Shown here piece by piece: positions 1 through 5,074 of a stretch of DNA of 5,244 nucleotides (position 1 is the stretch's first letter; each line of letters begins with the position of its first letter). The DNA lies in the NCBI GenBank assembly GCA_016550485.1, contig JABXGV010000082.1, positions 1-5,244 on the forward strand. Reading direction: 5' to 3'. A program made the translations under genes and the position numbers. Source of the stretch: an archaeon (GTDB lineage: Archaea > Asgardarchaeota > Hermodarchaeia > Hermodarchaeales > Hermodarchaeaceae). The notes under the pieces are model-generated. The model was not told the DNA's origin. It ran no database searches and worked only from the letters and a program-made list of their open reading frames with translations.

Positions 1-248
1 GCTCGGTCAACGTGTGCTCGAAGGGCTCTAGTAACTGGTAGGAGAAGCTTGGCAAATCGGAGAACCCTCTGATACTGTTTCTGTTTGTAGTAAACACGTA
101 CACCTTGATTCAGGACTCGGTGTAACTGGCGCATGCGCGGTCTCAAAGACAGCCTCGCGATGGGGTCCCGGGTCCCATTGTATCTGATTACTAGGTCCCT
201 GCCCCAGGCAAGGAGCTCTTCAATTTTTTCCTCCTTACTCGAGTCCAT
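1..248 (-). CDS. TPR-family protein, N-terminal part (runs off left edge)
   Basis: Partial gene: 82 full codons from ATG at 248 with no stop before the window edge. The product starts MDSSKEEKIEELLAWGRDL, a charged helical lead-in. A helix pair follows at residues about 41-76 with the core YYKQKQYQRVL and then a leucine-rich second helix. This matches the degenerate first TPR of the neighbouring 207-residue protein (RCYKQKLFQYSLLLIDLL) in position and in the Y-K-Q-K...Q...L residues, so I read it as a paralogue whose TPR array continues outside the window. The ATG is supported by a TATA-like box centred about 28 bp upstream, which implies a leaderless or nearly leaderless mRNA. The gene lies 68 bp downstream of the 207-residue TPR gene on the same strand. 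TPR proteins act as protein-binding scaffolds in general; the partner is unknown. Confidence is high that it is coding and moderate for the family. Confidence 0.72.
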   Translation of the reverse strand, partial: MDSSKEEKIEELLAWGRDLVIRYNGTRDPIARLSLRPRMRQLHRVLNQGVRVYYKQKQYQRVLRFAKLLLPVTRALRAHVDR

Positions 249-270
249 AAGAACCTTGAAACTAGAAGTG

Positions 271-281
271 GTATAATAAAA
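271..281 (-). promoter_or_regulatory. TATA-type promoter of the left partial TPR gene
   Basis: The minus strand reads TTTTATTATAC, centred about 28 bp before the ATG at 248. Archaeal TATA boxes are centred about 26 bp before the transcription start, so transcription should begin within a few bases of the ATG. No ribosome-binding site is seen upstream, which fits leaderless translation. This suggests the gene is transcribed separately from the upstream TPR gene that ends at 317. Confidence 0.5.
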
Positions 282-316
282 TGCCTAAGTAACACTCAGG
301 AAATCCAGTTACGTCG

Positions 317-940
317 TTATACGTCGACACCAAGGCCCGCTAGTCCCTGGCGTGCCTCTCTGTTGTTTGGATCTATCGCAAGGGCGCAGCGGAAGAACTC
401 GATTGCCTCCGCATCTCTCCCCAGTAACTCTAATGCGCTCGCCTTCCCGAGACAACATTGCAAGTTGTTAGGCTCGATTTGGAGGACGCGTTCAAAACAG
501 GATAGCGCTTCTTCGTAGCGTAGGAGCGCGAGGTAGGTTTCACCCATTCTCTGAAGGACAGAAGATATCCCCGGCGTATAATTCTCCTGGTTATAGATTA
601 TCACCGCTTTTCGGTAATTGTCGATAGCCTCATAGAAGAGCCCAAGGATGTGTTGGATGAACCCCCGAAGGGATAGAGCATAGGCTTCGATGCGATTCAG
701 CCGAAGAGCACCCCCCACCTCCTGCAGCAGATCAATCAACAGGAGAGAGTATTGGAACAGCTTCTGTTTATAGCACCGCGTAATTAGATCAGTTATTCTA
801 GGAATACTCGCACGTAACGCCTCCCCTTGAAGCACATCACCACTCCGGTATCTTTTCAGCACCATTCGTGTTTGGGTGTTTAGCTGAGCGAGTTCATCCT
901 TCAAAGAACCCACAATGCCGAACTCCTCCAATTCTTTCAT
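317..940 (-). CDS. TPR repeat protein (207 aa)
   Basis: Complete protein with an N-terminal helical segment (residues 1-45), a degenerate TPR at about 50-85 and three clearer TPRs at about 86-119, 126-159 and 160-193. The last two are textbook repeats: GETYLALLRYEEALSCFERVLQIEPNN and then a repeat ending ALAIDPNN, with the usual G-Y, A-L, F-A and P-N positions. It has no signal peptide or membrane helix, so it is probably cytosolic. TPR arrays bind other proteins; no catalytic domain is fused, so the role is likely scaffolding or adaptor work and the partner is unknown. It ends LAGLGVDV, similar in position to the LAKYGVYI end of the 323-residue TPR protein in this window. It lies 35 bp downstream of the two-helix membrane protein gene but has its own TATA box. 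There is no Shine-Dalgarno motif; the start codon lies inside a perfect inverted repeat at 938-954. Confidence 0.9.
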   Translation of the reverse strand: MKELEEFGIVGSLKDELAQLNTQTRMVLKRYRSGDVLQGEALRASIPRITDLITRCYKQKLFQYSLLLIDLLQEVGGALRLNRIEAYALSLRGFIQHILGLFYEAIDNYRKAVIIYNQENYTPGISSVLQRMGETYLALLRYEEALSCFERVLQIEPNNLQCCLGKASALELLGRDAEAIEFFRCALAIDPNNREARQGLAGLGVDV

Positions 941-954
941 AGGTAAAACCTATG
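938..954. repeat. Perfect 7-bp inverted repeat over the TPR gene start codon
   Basis: The sequence CATAGGT-AAA-ACCTATG is two perfect 7-bp arms with a 3-bp spacer. The left arm contains the ATG of the 207-residue TPR gene (read on the minus strand). The dyad lies where transcription is expected to start from the TATA box at 974-981. It could be a binding site for a dimeric regulator or a small hairpin that hides the start codon; the sequence alone does not decide between these. Confidence 0.55.
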
Positions 955-973
955 ACTCTTACACACACGAATC

Positions 974-981
974 TATTAAAA
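974..981 (-). promoter_or_regulatory. TATA-type promoter of the 207-aa TPR gene
   Basis: The minus strand reads TTTTAATA, preceded by AACGG as a weak BRE-like element. It sits about 37 bp before the ATG at 940, implying a leader of roughly 10-15 bases. The box overlaps the TAA stop codon of the upstream membrane protein gene (976-978), so the two genes may be transcribed separately despite being only 35 bp apart. Confidence 0.45.
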
Positions 982-1239
982 CCGTTTGTTAAGAGTGCTA
1001 GCGTGACGGAGCCGTTCAGCCCTAGCTCCTTCCTTGCCAGTGGAGACATAGCAGACAAGGGCAATCCAGAAGAGTATCATGATAATGGCGATGTAGATCC
1101 ACAGCCATGGTGGCCCATAGTAAATCGAGAGAACCAACAGAACCAATAATACGATGGCAACCACAATGAAGAGGATTTTTTGCCGCCTACTCAAGACGAG
1201 GTTGAGCTGTAAGCCTATCTCTGCGCCATAATACTCCAT
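976..1239 (-). CDS. Small two-helix membrane protein of unknown function
   Basis: An 87-residue protein that I do not recognise. A short N-terminal segment ending in RRQK (18-21) leads into a very hydrophobic helix at about 22-41. A tight GPPW turn (42-45) follows, then a second helix at about 46-65 rich in W, I and Y, and a basic tail (KEGARAERLRH...KRF). This predicts a helical hairpin in the membrane, and the positive charges on both ends suggest both termini face the cytoplasm. No catalytic or metal-binding motif is visible. A TATA-like box about 37 bp upstream supports the ATG at 1239. The gene precedes the 207-residue TPR gene on the same strand; a membrane partner for that TPR protein is possible but is only inference. 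The strong membrane-helix pattern makes this strand, not the opposite frame, the real one. Confidence 0.75.
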   Translation of the reverse strand: MEYYGAEIGLQLNLVLSRRQKILFIVVAIVLLVLLVLSIYYGPPWLWIYIAIIMILFWIALVCYVSTGKEGARAERLRHASTLNKRF

Positions 1240-1272
1240 ACCACAAGCCCTGTATCAATACAAACTATGCAG

Positions 1273-1279
1273 ATAAATA
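1273..1279 (-). promoter_or_regulatory. TATA-type promoter of the two-helix membrane protein gene
   Basis: The minus strand reads GAAGG-TATTTAT, a purine-rich BRE-like element directly ahead of a TATA box, about 37 bp before the ATG at 1239. The spacing is nearly the same as for the 207-residue TPR gene. It lies in the 125-bp divergent gap before the plus-strand gene at 1365. Confidence 0.5.
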
Positions 1280-1364
1280 CCTTCACACTGTCTATACCTG
1301 TTTTAGAGAAGCCCCAATTCCTGAATGGAGTAAGGGACTTCCAGGCCCTTGACGGTGCGGAACC

Positions 1365-1949
1365 ATGCAATCCTTTGATGCAATCTTTACAGGGATTCTA
1401 TCTGCCCTAGTAATCATTGGGGGATGGATTGTAGTCTACTACATTTCACCCTGGATTCAGAAGCGCCTAGGATTGAAGCGAGAGGTGGCAGCACGGTTCA
1501 TCATCCCTTTCAAGGCCTGGTGCCCCGAGATCTACAAGGAGCTCAGGGAGTTCAAGGAACGCTACAAAGACATCAGTGTATTTGACGAGCTCAGCAAGAC
1601 CATCATCATCGTGGACTTCCGAGAACTCCACGATAAAATCAAGGACTTTGGCAGGTTCCGCTACAAGATAGAAACCGACAAGGACACCGAAAAGGTGGTG
1701 CAATTTCTGTTAGGCGTTGAGGACCGAGTCGATGAGGTCTGGCATGGACTTCAAGATGACTTCCGGGTCTTCTTCGACCAGGAGAGCCACGATGAATGGC
1801 TCAGCGCAATCGTCGAGTACAAGGGGAAGGGAAAACTGGTCAAGACCATCAAAGAAAAGAGCCACCGGTTGCTGACCTTCTTCCAGCAGGAAAAGGAAGG
1901 CTACCAACTGACCATCAAGTATCTGAAGAAACAGATGCCGAGATGGTAA
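1365..1949 (+). CDS. Membrane-anchored protein of unknown function (194 aa)
   Basis: I do not recognise this family. The N-terminus is a single membrane helix at about residues 6-28 (hydrophobic run ending VVYYIS), followed by a basic KRLGLKR stretch, which suggests a cytoplasmic body. The remaining 160 residues are charged and mostly helical, with patterns such as EIYKELREFKERYKD (about 55-69) and a lysine-rich end. One Cys-Pro pair (about 53-54) is the only cysteine-containing motif. The layout of one anchor plus a soluble helical domain recalls many uncharacterised anchor proteins, but no enzyme motif is seen. A GGTG at 1354-1357, seven bases before the ATG, can pair with the 16S anti-Shine-Dalgarno CACC, and an in-frame stop at 1350-1352 rules out a longer ATG start. 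No strong TATA box was found; TCTATACC at 1291-1298 is a weak candidate. Confidence 0.85.
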   Translation: MQSFDAIFTGILSALVIIGGWIVVYYISPWIQKRLGLKREVAARFIIPFKAWCPEIYKELREFKERYKDISVFDELSKTIIIVDFRELHDKIKDFGRFRYKIETDKDTEKVVQFLLGVEDRVDEVWHGLQDDFRVFFDQESHDEWLSAIVEYKGKGKLVKTIKEKSHRLLTFFQQEKEGYQLTIKYLKKQMPRW

Positions 1950-1958
1950 ACTGATAGT

Positions 1959-1975
1959 GTTTTGGCTTTATTCTT
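1959..1975 (+). terminator. T-rich stretch after the 194-aa membrane-anchored gene
   Basis: About 10 bases after the stop codon the plus strand has two T-rich tracts (TTTT, then TTTATTCTT). Archaeal polymerases terminate on such U-rich runs without needing a hairpin, so this is a reasonable terminator candidate for the plus-strand gene. Confidence 0.4.
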
Positions 1976-2001
1976 CAGCGAGTAGAGAAAAATAACATAG
2001 A

Positions 2002-2044
2002 ATCCGTGATACTCCCTTCCAGCCTGGAGCAGAGCATCACGGAT
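2002..2044. repeat. 9-bp perfect inverted repeat between convergent genes
   Basis: ATCCGTGAT (2002-2010) and ATCACGGAT (2036-2044) are exact reverse complements around a 25-base loop. The loop itself contains a small TCCA-GCC-TGGA hairpin (2018-2028). It sits between the stop codons of two genes that point at each other. On the minus strand it is followed by a T-rich run (TTATTTTT at about 1995-1988), so it could act as a terminator or 3'-end stabiliser for the surface protein mRNA. Confidence 0.55.
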
Positions 2045-2059
2045 CGTTTAGAAAGAAAG

Positions 2060-2833
2060 TTAGTGGGGATTGGGGGTCAGGGATGATTGTCGTTTCCGAA
2101 TAATAAGTGCCAGAATGACTGAGATGATTAAGCCTATGGCGATGGCGGCTGTGGGAAACCCTGGAATGCCTGGAGGCGGGCCTGTGGGGTTCCCAGTGCC
2201 AGGATCGGTTGTGGTGGGTGTAACATCAACGGTGTTACTGACGACAATATTGTCAATTGATTCATCTTGGAACCTGTGGATCAGGAAGTAGTTCGCTGTG
2301 TTGTGTTCGGTGTTTGTGGCATCCATCTGGAGTGTGCCGTTGATATAGACTCTGAAGAGACCACCTGTGTCGCGGGTGATGTCTATGTGTTGTCTTCCCT
2401 GGACACCGTCAGGGGCAGTGTAGCTGTCAAGGATGTCGGTCGCTGAATCGGTGATCACTTGTAAACTGAAGCCATAGTTGTTGAAGAGAATCTGGTACCC
2501 CTGGTTGCCCATGATGTCGCTGATTACTCCGATAGCGAAGTAGACTGCAGAGACGTGGGCGGCTCCTGTGAACACGAAATCAAAGCTCCAGGTTCCTGAG
2601 GCGACAGTTGAAGGATGCTGTATTGCGCTTAGGGCTACACTGGTGCAACGGAGGGTGTTCCCAGCGGCGGTGAAGCTTCCAGTTTCAACGACCCACCCGT
2701 TGTAATCGGCGTCGTTGAAGTCGTCCTCCCAGACTGTAGCAGCCCGAGCTGGGGGGAAGATTCCCAGGGAGAGGGCGAGTAGACCTAACCCGAGGAAGAG
2801 AATCAGGGTCTTTCCGTGTTGGTGTGGGGCCAT
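2060..2833 (-). CDS. Secreted surface protein with PGF-type C-terminal membrane anchor
   Basis: The protein has a signal peptide: a hydrophobic run (about residues 10-26 from the ATG) ending in PPARA-A, a likely cleavage site. A beta-rich domain of about 170 residues follows, starting WEDDFNDADYNGW. Its later FRVYINGTLQMD strand pair and NIVVSN end resemble concanavalin/LamG-like sandwich domains. Then come a Thr/Pro/Gly linker (TPTTTDPGTGNPTGPPPG), the motif IPGFP, one membrane helix and an RKR stop-transfer tail. This order is that of archaeal surface proteins anchored or sorted by their C-terminus. It would face outside the cell, and NGT is a possible glycosylation sequon. A GTG at 2842 would add three residues (MKK). 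I prefer the ATG at 2833 because AGGTGA lies five bases before it and covers that GTG. Ligand or role is unknown. Confidence 0.85.
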   Translation of the reverse strand: MAPHQHGKTLILFLGLGLLALSLGIFPPARAATVWEDDFNDADYNGWVVETGSFTAAGNTLRCTSVALSAIQHPSTVASGTWSFDFVFTGAAHVSAVYFAIGVISDIMGNQGYQILFNNYGFSLQVITDSATDILDSYTAPDGVQGRQHIDITRDTGGLFRVYINGTLQMDATNTEHNTANYFLIHRFQDESIDNIVVSNTVDVTPTTTDPGTGNPTGPPPGIPGFPTAAIAIGLIISVILALIIRKRQSSLTPNPH

Positions 2834-2838
2834 TTTTT

Positions 2839-2844
2839 TCACCT
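2839..2844 (-). promoter_or_regulatory. Shine-Dalgarno site that decides the surface protein start
   Basis: The minus strand reads AGGTGA, a strong match to the anti-Shine-Dalgarno sequence, followed by five A residues and then ATG at 2833. The alternative GTG start at 2842-2840 lies inside this motif and has no motif of its own, so the ATG is the better choice. Confidence 0.6.
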
Positions 2845-2882
2845 AGGTAGGGTTTTTGAGGGGGTGTATTTGGTAATCTGGA

Positions 2883-2892
2883 GAATATATTT
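2883..2892 (-). promoter_or_regulatory. TATA-type promoter of the surface protein gene
   Basis: The minus strand reads AAATATATTC, about 55 bp before the ATG at 2833, which implies a leader of about 25-30 bases that includes the Shine-Dalgarno site. The box lies inside a GAGAA-N5-TTCTC inverted repeat (2881-2895). The motif ATGAGAA occurs here and again 23 bp upstream, so a regulator may bind over or next to the TATA box. Confidence 0.5.
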
Positions 2893-2934
2893 CTCATTTA
2901 ATTAAGAAAATGATTCTCATGCAATGTCAATAGC

Positions 2935-2950
2935 TTTATATTCTTTAAAA
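2935..2950 (+). promoter_or_regulatory. Probable promoter of the winged-helix regulator gene
   Basis: The plus strand has TTTATATT directly followed by an AT-rich CTTTAAAA. Either could be a TATA box, giving a transcript start near 2963-2975. The leader to the GTG at 3049 would then be about 75-85 bases, long for an archaeon, and contains an A-rich tract (2984-3001). This box is about 45-55 bp from the opposite-facing surface-gene TATA box. Confidence 0.4.
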
Positions 2951-3048
2951 GAGTATTGGTATCAGCACCAAATCCAAGCTAGTAAAACGAAAAAGAAAAA
3001 AGAGCCACAGTAAACTCCACACTATACGACGACGACGAAAAGCCCCTG

Positions 3049-3717
3049 GTGGTAGAACTCATGTCAGAACCCGAAGAATACCGAGATGTAATAACCGTCA
3101 AGCCGGTCCCCGTAAAAATCTTCAAAGATAGAAAGACACGACAGCTGATCTTCAACCCCAAGTACTGGACTATGCTGATTGTCCTACGCCAGCGACCCAT
3201 GACAGTACGGGACTTGGTAAAGGCGTATCGAGAAGCCGCCGAAAAAGATTCAGGAATTGACCCAAAATCTGATAAAACGATTTATCGCTACTTGAAGGTG
3301 CTAGAAGAGGCTGGACTCATCGTCCCTGCCGGACAACGCCTCGTCATAGGTAAGGCAGTCACCGAGAAGCTCTTCTCACGAACCGCCGACTTCTTCCTCC
3401 TCATCGAGGACCCACCTAGCTACTGGGAAACTCAAAAGGGAAAAACCATCGCCAAAAGGATAGGTAGCCTACTAAGCTATGTGTTTGAGGGGAAGGAACT
3501 TCCCCAGAAGGCACTACTGGAAATCCTCACCCACTTTGACAGGGCAAGAGAGGAGGGATTGGAAAGGATAGTAGAGAGCGGCAATCAACGAACACTGGAA
3601 ATGATTTCAACCGGCTCCTTGATATCTCTAAGAAAAATCGTTCTATATGTAGGTATCTTTGCTGCCCTTCTTGAAAAGCCCGAATTACTTAAAGAACTTC
3701 AACAACTAGTGGGATGA
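3049..3717 (+). CDS. Winged-helix DNA-binding transcriptional regulator
   Basis: A 222-residue protein. Residues about 37-103 form a winged helix-turn-helix: PKYWTMLIVLRQRPMTVRDL is helix 1 and the turn into helix 2, SDKTIYRYLKVLEEAGLIV is the recognition helix and its follow-up, and AGQRLVIGKAV is the wing. This is the ArsR/MarR-like style common in archaea. The N-terminal 36 residues (SEPEEYRDVITVKPVPVKIF...) form a short beta-rich lead-in. The C-terminal 100 residues are helical and may serve dimerisation or sensing; no cysteine pair or metal site is seen. Start choice is uncertain. GTG at 3049 gives the full frame, but ATG at 3061 has GGTGG eight bases upstream. The frame also stays open back to 2986 with protein-like residues but no ATG. 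The gene is divergent from the surface protein gene, a classic arrangement for local control, though its targets are unknown. Confidence 0.85.
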   Translation: MVELMSEPEEYRDVITVKPVPVKIFKDRKTRQLIFNPKYWTMLIVLRQRPMTVRDLVKAYREAAEKDSGIDPKSDKTIYRYLKVLEEAGLIVPAGQRLVIGKAVTEKLFSRTADFFLLIEDPPSYWETQKGKTIAKRIGSLLSYVFEGKELPQKALLEILTHFDRAREEGLERIVESGNQRTLEMISTGSLISLRKIVLYVGIFAALLEKPELLKELQQLVG

Positions 3718-3747
3718 AAACCAGAGCGCGACAACACCAGCATCAGA

Positions 3748-4719
3748 TTAGATGTAGACCCCATATTTTGCTAGTTGGTCGCGGATTTTCGTGTTTTCGG
3801 GGTCTAAGGCAATGGCTTGCCGGAAACAAGCGATGGCCTTGTCGGTAAAGCCTAGCCGTTCCAGTAGCCAGCCGCGTTCAGCCCAGCTCCGGGCATCCCG
3901 CGGATTAATCTTGTTCGAGAGCTCAAAAGCCTCTAGCGCCTCGGTGAATCGCTTATTGATCACGTACAGGGCACCCAAATTGAAGTAGACCAGACCAAGG
4001 GTTTCCCTGTCCTTCTCTTTAACTAAAATCGGCATCGCCTTCGTAAGATGATCCACCGCTTCAGTATACTTTCCCATTTCCCGTAGTGTCTCCCCGATGT
4101 AGGCGTGGGTGACCGCCTCGTAATATGCATCGCCTATTAGCTGGAAGAGGTCAAGGGCTCTCTGGAATCGCTTCATCGCGTCCTTGTATTTCCCCCAGAA
4201 CAGGTAGACAAGCCCAATCTGGTTGAGTGCCACCCCCTCACCAAGGCGGTCCCTCTTCTGCTTGTTTTTCAAGACCCCCTTGAGTATCTCTAAGGCTTCC
4301 TTGTAATACTTCATTCTACGGTAAGTTTCAGCTATCCGATACTGGGCGGAGTCTTCGGCTTCTGTGTCACGGCTTAGTTGAGCTATGTCTCTTGCTTGCT
4401 GCAAAAACTTGAGAGCCTTTGTGTAGTCCCTCCAAGCTAGATATACAGTTCCAATTCCCTCGTTTAGAATTCCCTCAAGGTCTCGGATGCCAAGTTTGCT
4501 GACAAGATCAAGCAGTGGTGTGTAGAGATTTAGAGATTCTTGGAACTGCCCCTTCTCGTAGAGCCTCTCCGCCTCCTCAACGAGTTTGCTGACATTCTCA
4601 GAAATCTTCTCTCTGAATTGCTGTTGCTGAGTAGAATCCGAAGTCTTCTGGTATTTCGTCACCAAGTCCTTGAGCTTTGAAATGAGGGCTGAGACCTTGC
4701 TGTCCGATGTGGCACTCAT
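3748..4719 (-). CDS. Seven-TPR repeat protein (323 aa)
   Basis: Complete protein with a Ser/Gln-rich helical N-terminus (1-40) and then seven TPRs at about residues 43-77, 84-118, 124-158, 164-198, 204-238, 244-275 and 278-309. Repeats 2 to 5 are of the longer, roughly 40-residue spacing seen in LGN/SNAP-like TPR proteins, for example IGLVYLFWGKYKDAMKRFQRA. Repeats 6 and 7 are classic 34-residue units ending INPRD and LDPEN. It has no signal peptide, membrane helix or catalytic domain, so it is a likely cytosolic binding scaffold with unknown partners. The first TPR (LYEKGQFQESLNLYTPLLDLV) and the C-terminal end parallel those of the 207-residue TPR protein, so they look like paralogues with different repeat counts. 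A strong BRE-TATA pair sits about 39 bp upstream, and GGAG lies four bases before the ATG at 4719. Its 3' end is 30 bp from that of the convergent regulator. Confidence 0.92.
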   Translation of the reverse strand: MSATSDSKVSALISKLKDLVTKYQKTSDSTQQQQFREKISENVSKLVEEAERLYEKGQFQESLNLYTPLLDLVSKLGIRDLEGILNEGIGTVYLAWRDYTKALKFLQQARDIAQLSRDTEAEDSAQYRIAETYRRMKYYKEALEILKGVLKNKQKRDRLGEGVALNQIGLVYLFWGKYKDAMKRFQRALDLFQLIGDAYYEAVTHAYIGETLREMGKYTEAVDHLTKAMPILVKEKDRETLGLVYFNLGALYVINKRFTEALEAFELSNKINPRDARSWAERGWLLERLGFTDKAIACFRQAIALDPENTKIRDQLAKYGVYI

Positions 4720-4754
4720 ACAGCTCCAACTCCACTAGCAACAGCGAGGATACA

Positions 4755-4769
4755 GTATATAACCTTCCC
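4755..4769 (-). promoter_or_regulatory. Strong BRE-TATA promoter of the seven-TPR gene
   Basis: The minus strand reads GGGAAGG-TTATATAC, the best archaeal promoter in the window: a purine-rich BRE directly before a TATA box, about 39 bp from the ATG. Transcription should start near 4733, leaving a leader of about 14 bases that carries GGAG. Confidence 0.6.
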
Positions 4770-4786
4770 TAAGGAAAAACCTTCCC
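4761..4786. repeat. 9-bp direct repeat overlapping the BRE of the seven-TPR gene
   Basis: AACCTTCCC occurs at 4761-4769 and exactly again at 4778-4786, a 17-bp period. AAGG at 4771-4774 between them makes small inverted repeats with both copies. One copy covers the BRE and the edge of the TATA box, so a protein bound to the repeats could block or recruit the basal factors. Confidence 0.5.
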
Positions 4787-4838
4787 AGACACCACAAGGT
4801 CTACAAAAAGCCTGGGCTACACCGAACAAACAGAAATC

Positions 4839-4847
4839 CTTTTTATT
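4839..4847 (+). promoter_or_regulatory. TATA-type promoter of the zinc-ribbon gene
   Basis: CTTTTTATT is centred about 26 bp before the GTG at 4869 (24 bp before a TTG at 4867), the spacing expected for leaderless archaeal transcription. This supports a real or recently real gene starting here. Confidence 0.45.
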
Positions 4848-4868
4848 CACCAAAGCTAGAAAGGGATT

Positions 4869-5040
4869 GTGTGGAAGGAGGTGTCACGCCCAGGTGATAG
4901 GTGCAGAAATTGGCCGAAGCCTTTACCGTCGAAGATGCATCTATTGTGGACACGAAGAATGCCCCAAATGCACAGACACCAAGGTAAAGAGAAGGAATCG
5001 CTTCTGCTGCCAATGCAAGAAGACCGGGGCGATGCAGTAA
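4869..5040 (+). pseudogene. Small tandem zinc-ribbon protein, apparently frameshifted
   Basis: The frame ending at TAA 5038-5040 encodes RRRCIYCGHEECPKC and then KVKRRNRFCCQCKKTG: three C-x2-C pairs plus many basic residues, typical of zinc ribbons. Upstream in that frame the first partner pair is missing (only C-x3-C after a TTG at 4867). The frame from GTG 4869 reads VWKEVSRPGDRCRNW, which looks like the proper N-terminus. Joining the two at about 4910-4912 gives CRN-[C]-GRSLYRRRCIYCG, a canonical C-x2-C-x8-C-x2-C ribbon, followed by a second C-x2-C-x11-C-x2-C ribbon. A two-base loss (TGCGGC to TGGC) would explain the break. The result is a protein of about 57 residues that might bind nucleic acid or protein. 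Alternatives are a working 57-codon gene from the TTG, an assembly error, or a remnant. The product family is not identified. Confidence 0.5.
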
Positions 5041-5074
5041 GATCCATAATCGAAACCCTGTTCGAGGGGCGTTT

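Noticed and set aside
228..234. AAGGAGG on the minus strand as a ribosome-binding site
   Set aside because: It lies within codons 5-7 of the left partial TPR gene and is not followed by an in-frame ATG, GTG or TTG at useful spacing; the upstream ATG has a good leaderless promoter.
289..312. GTAAC...GTTAC inverted repeat between the two left TPR genes
   Set aside because: Only five base pairs with a 14-base loop; expected by chance.
952..1149. Plus-strand 65-codon frame opposite the two-helix membrane protein
   Set aside because: It is antisense to a gene with two clear membrane helices and its own TATA box; the product is low-complexity and polar, as expected for the complement of hydrophobic codons.
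1467..1907. Two minus-strand frames inside the 194-residue gene
   Set aside because: Leucine/valine-rich antisense shadows of a charged helical protein; no start signal or domain.
2070..2291. Plus-strand frame opposite the end of the surface protein gene
   Set aside because: Antisense of the Pro/Gly/Thr linker and anchor helix; the minus-strand frame carries the full signal peptide to anchor architecture.
2685..2897. Minus-strand frame over the surface gene start and promoter
   Set aside because: It overlaps the signal peptide in another frame and is proline/arginine-rich without any domain pattern.
2924..3013. Plus-strand 29-codon frame ahead of the regulator (starts MSIALYSLKEYW)
   Set aside because: It overlaps the presumed TATA box of the regulator, so it would not be transcribed from that promoter, and it has no ribosome-binding site.
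2979..3200. Minus-strand serine-rich frame over the regulator start
   Set aside because: Shadow of the regulator coding sequence; composition comes from its acidic codons read in reverse.
3791..3988. Plus-strand frame opposite the end of the seven-TPR gene
   Set aside because: Antisense of well-formed TPR repeats; no independent support.
4856..5047. Minus-strand frame opposite the zinc-ribbon gene
   Set aside because: No domain pattern; the plus strand has paired cysteine motifs and a well-placed TATA box.
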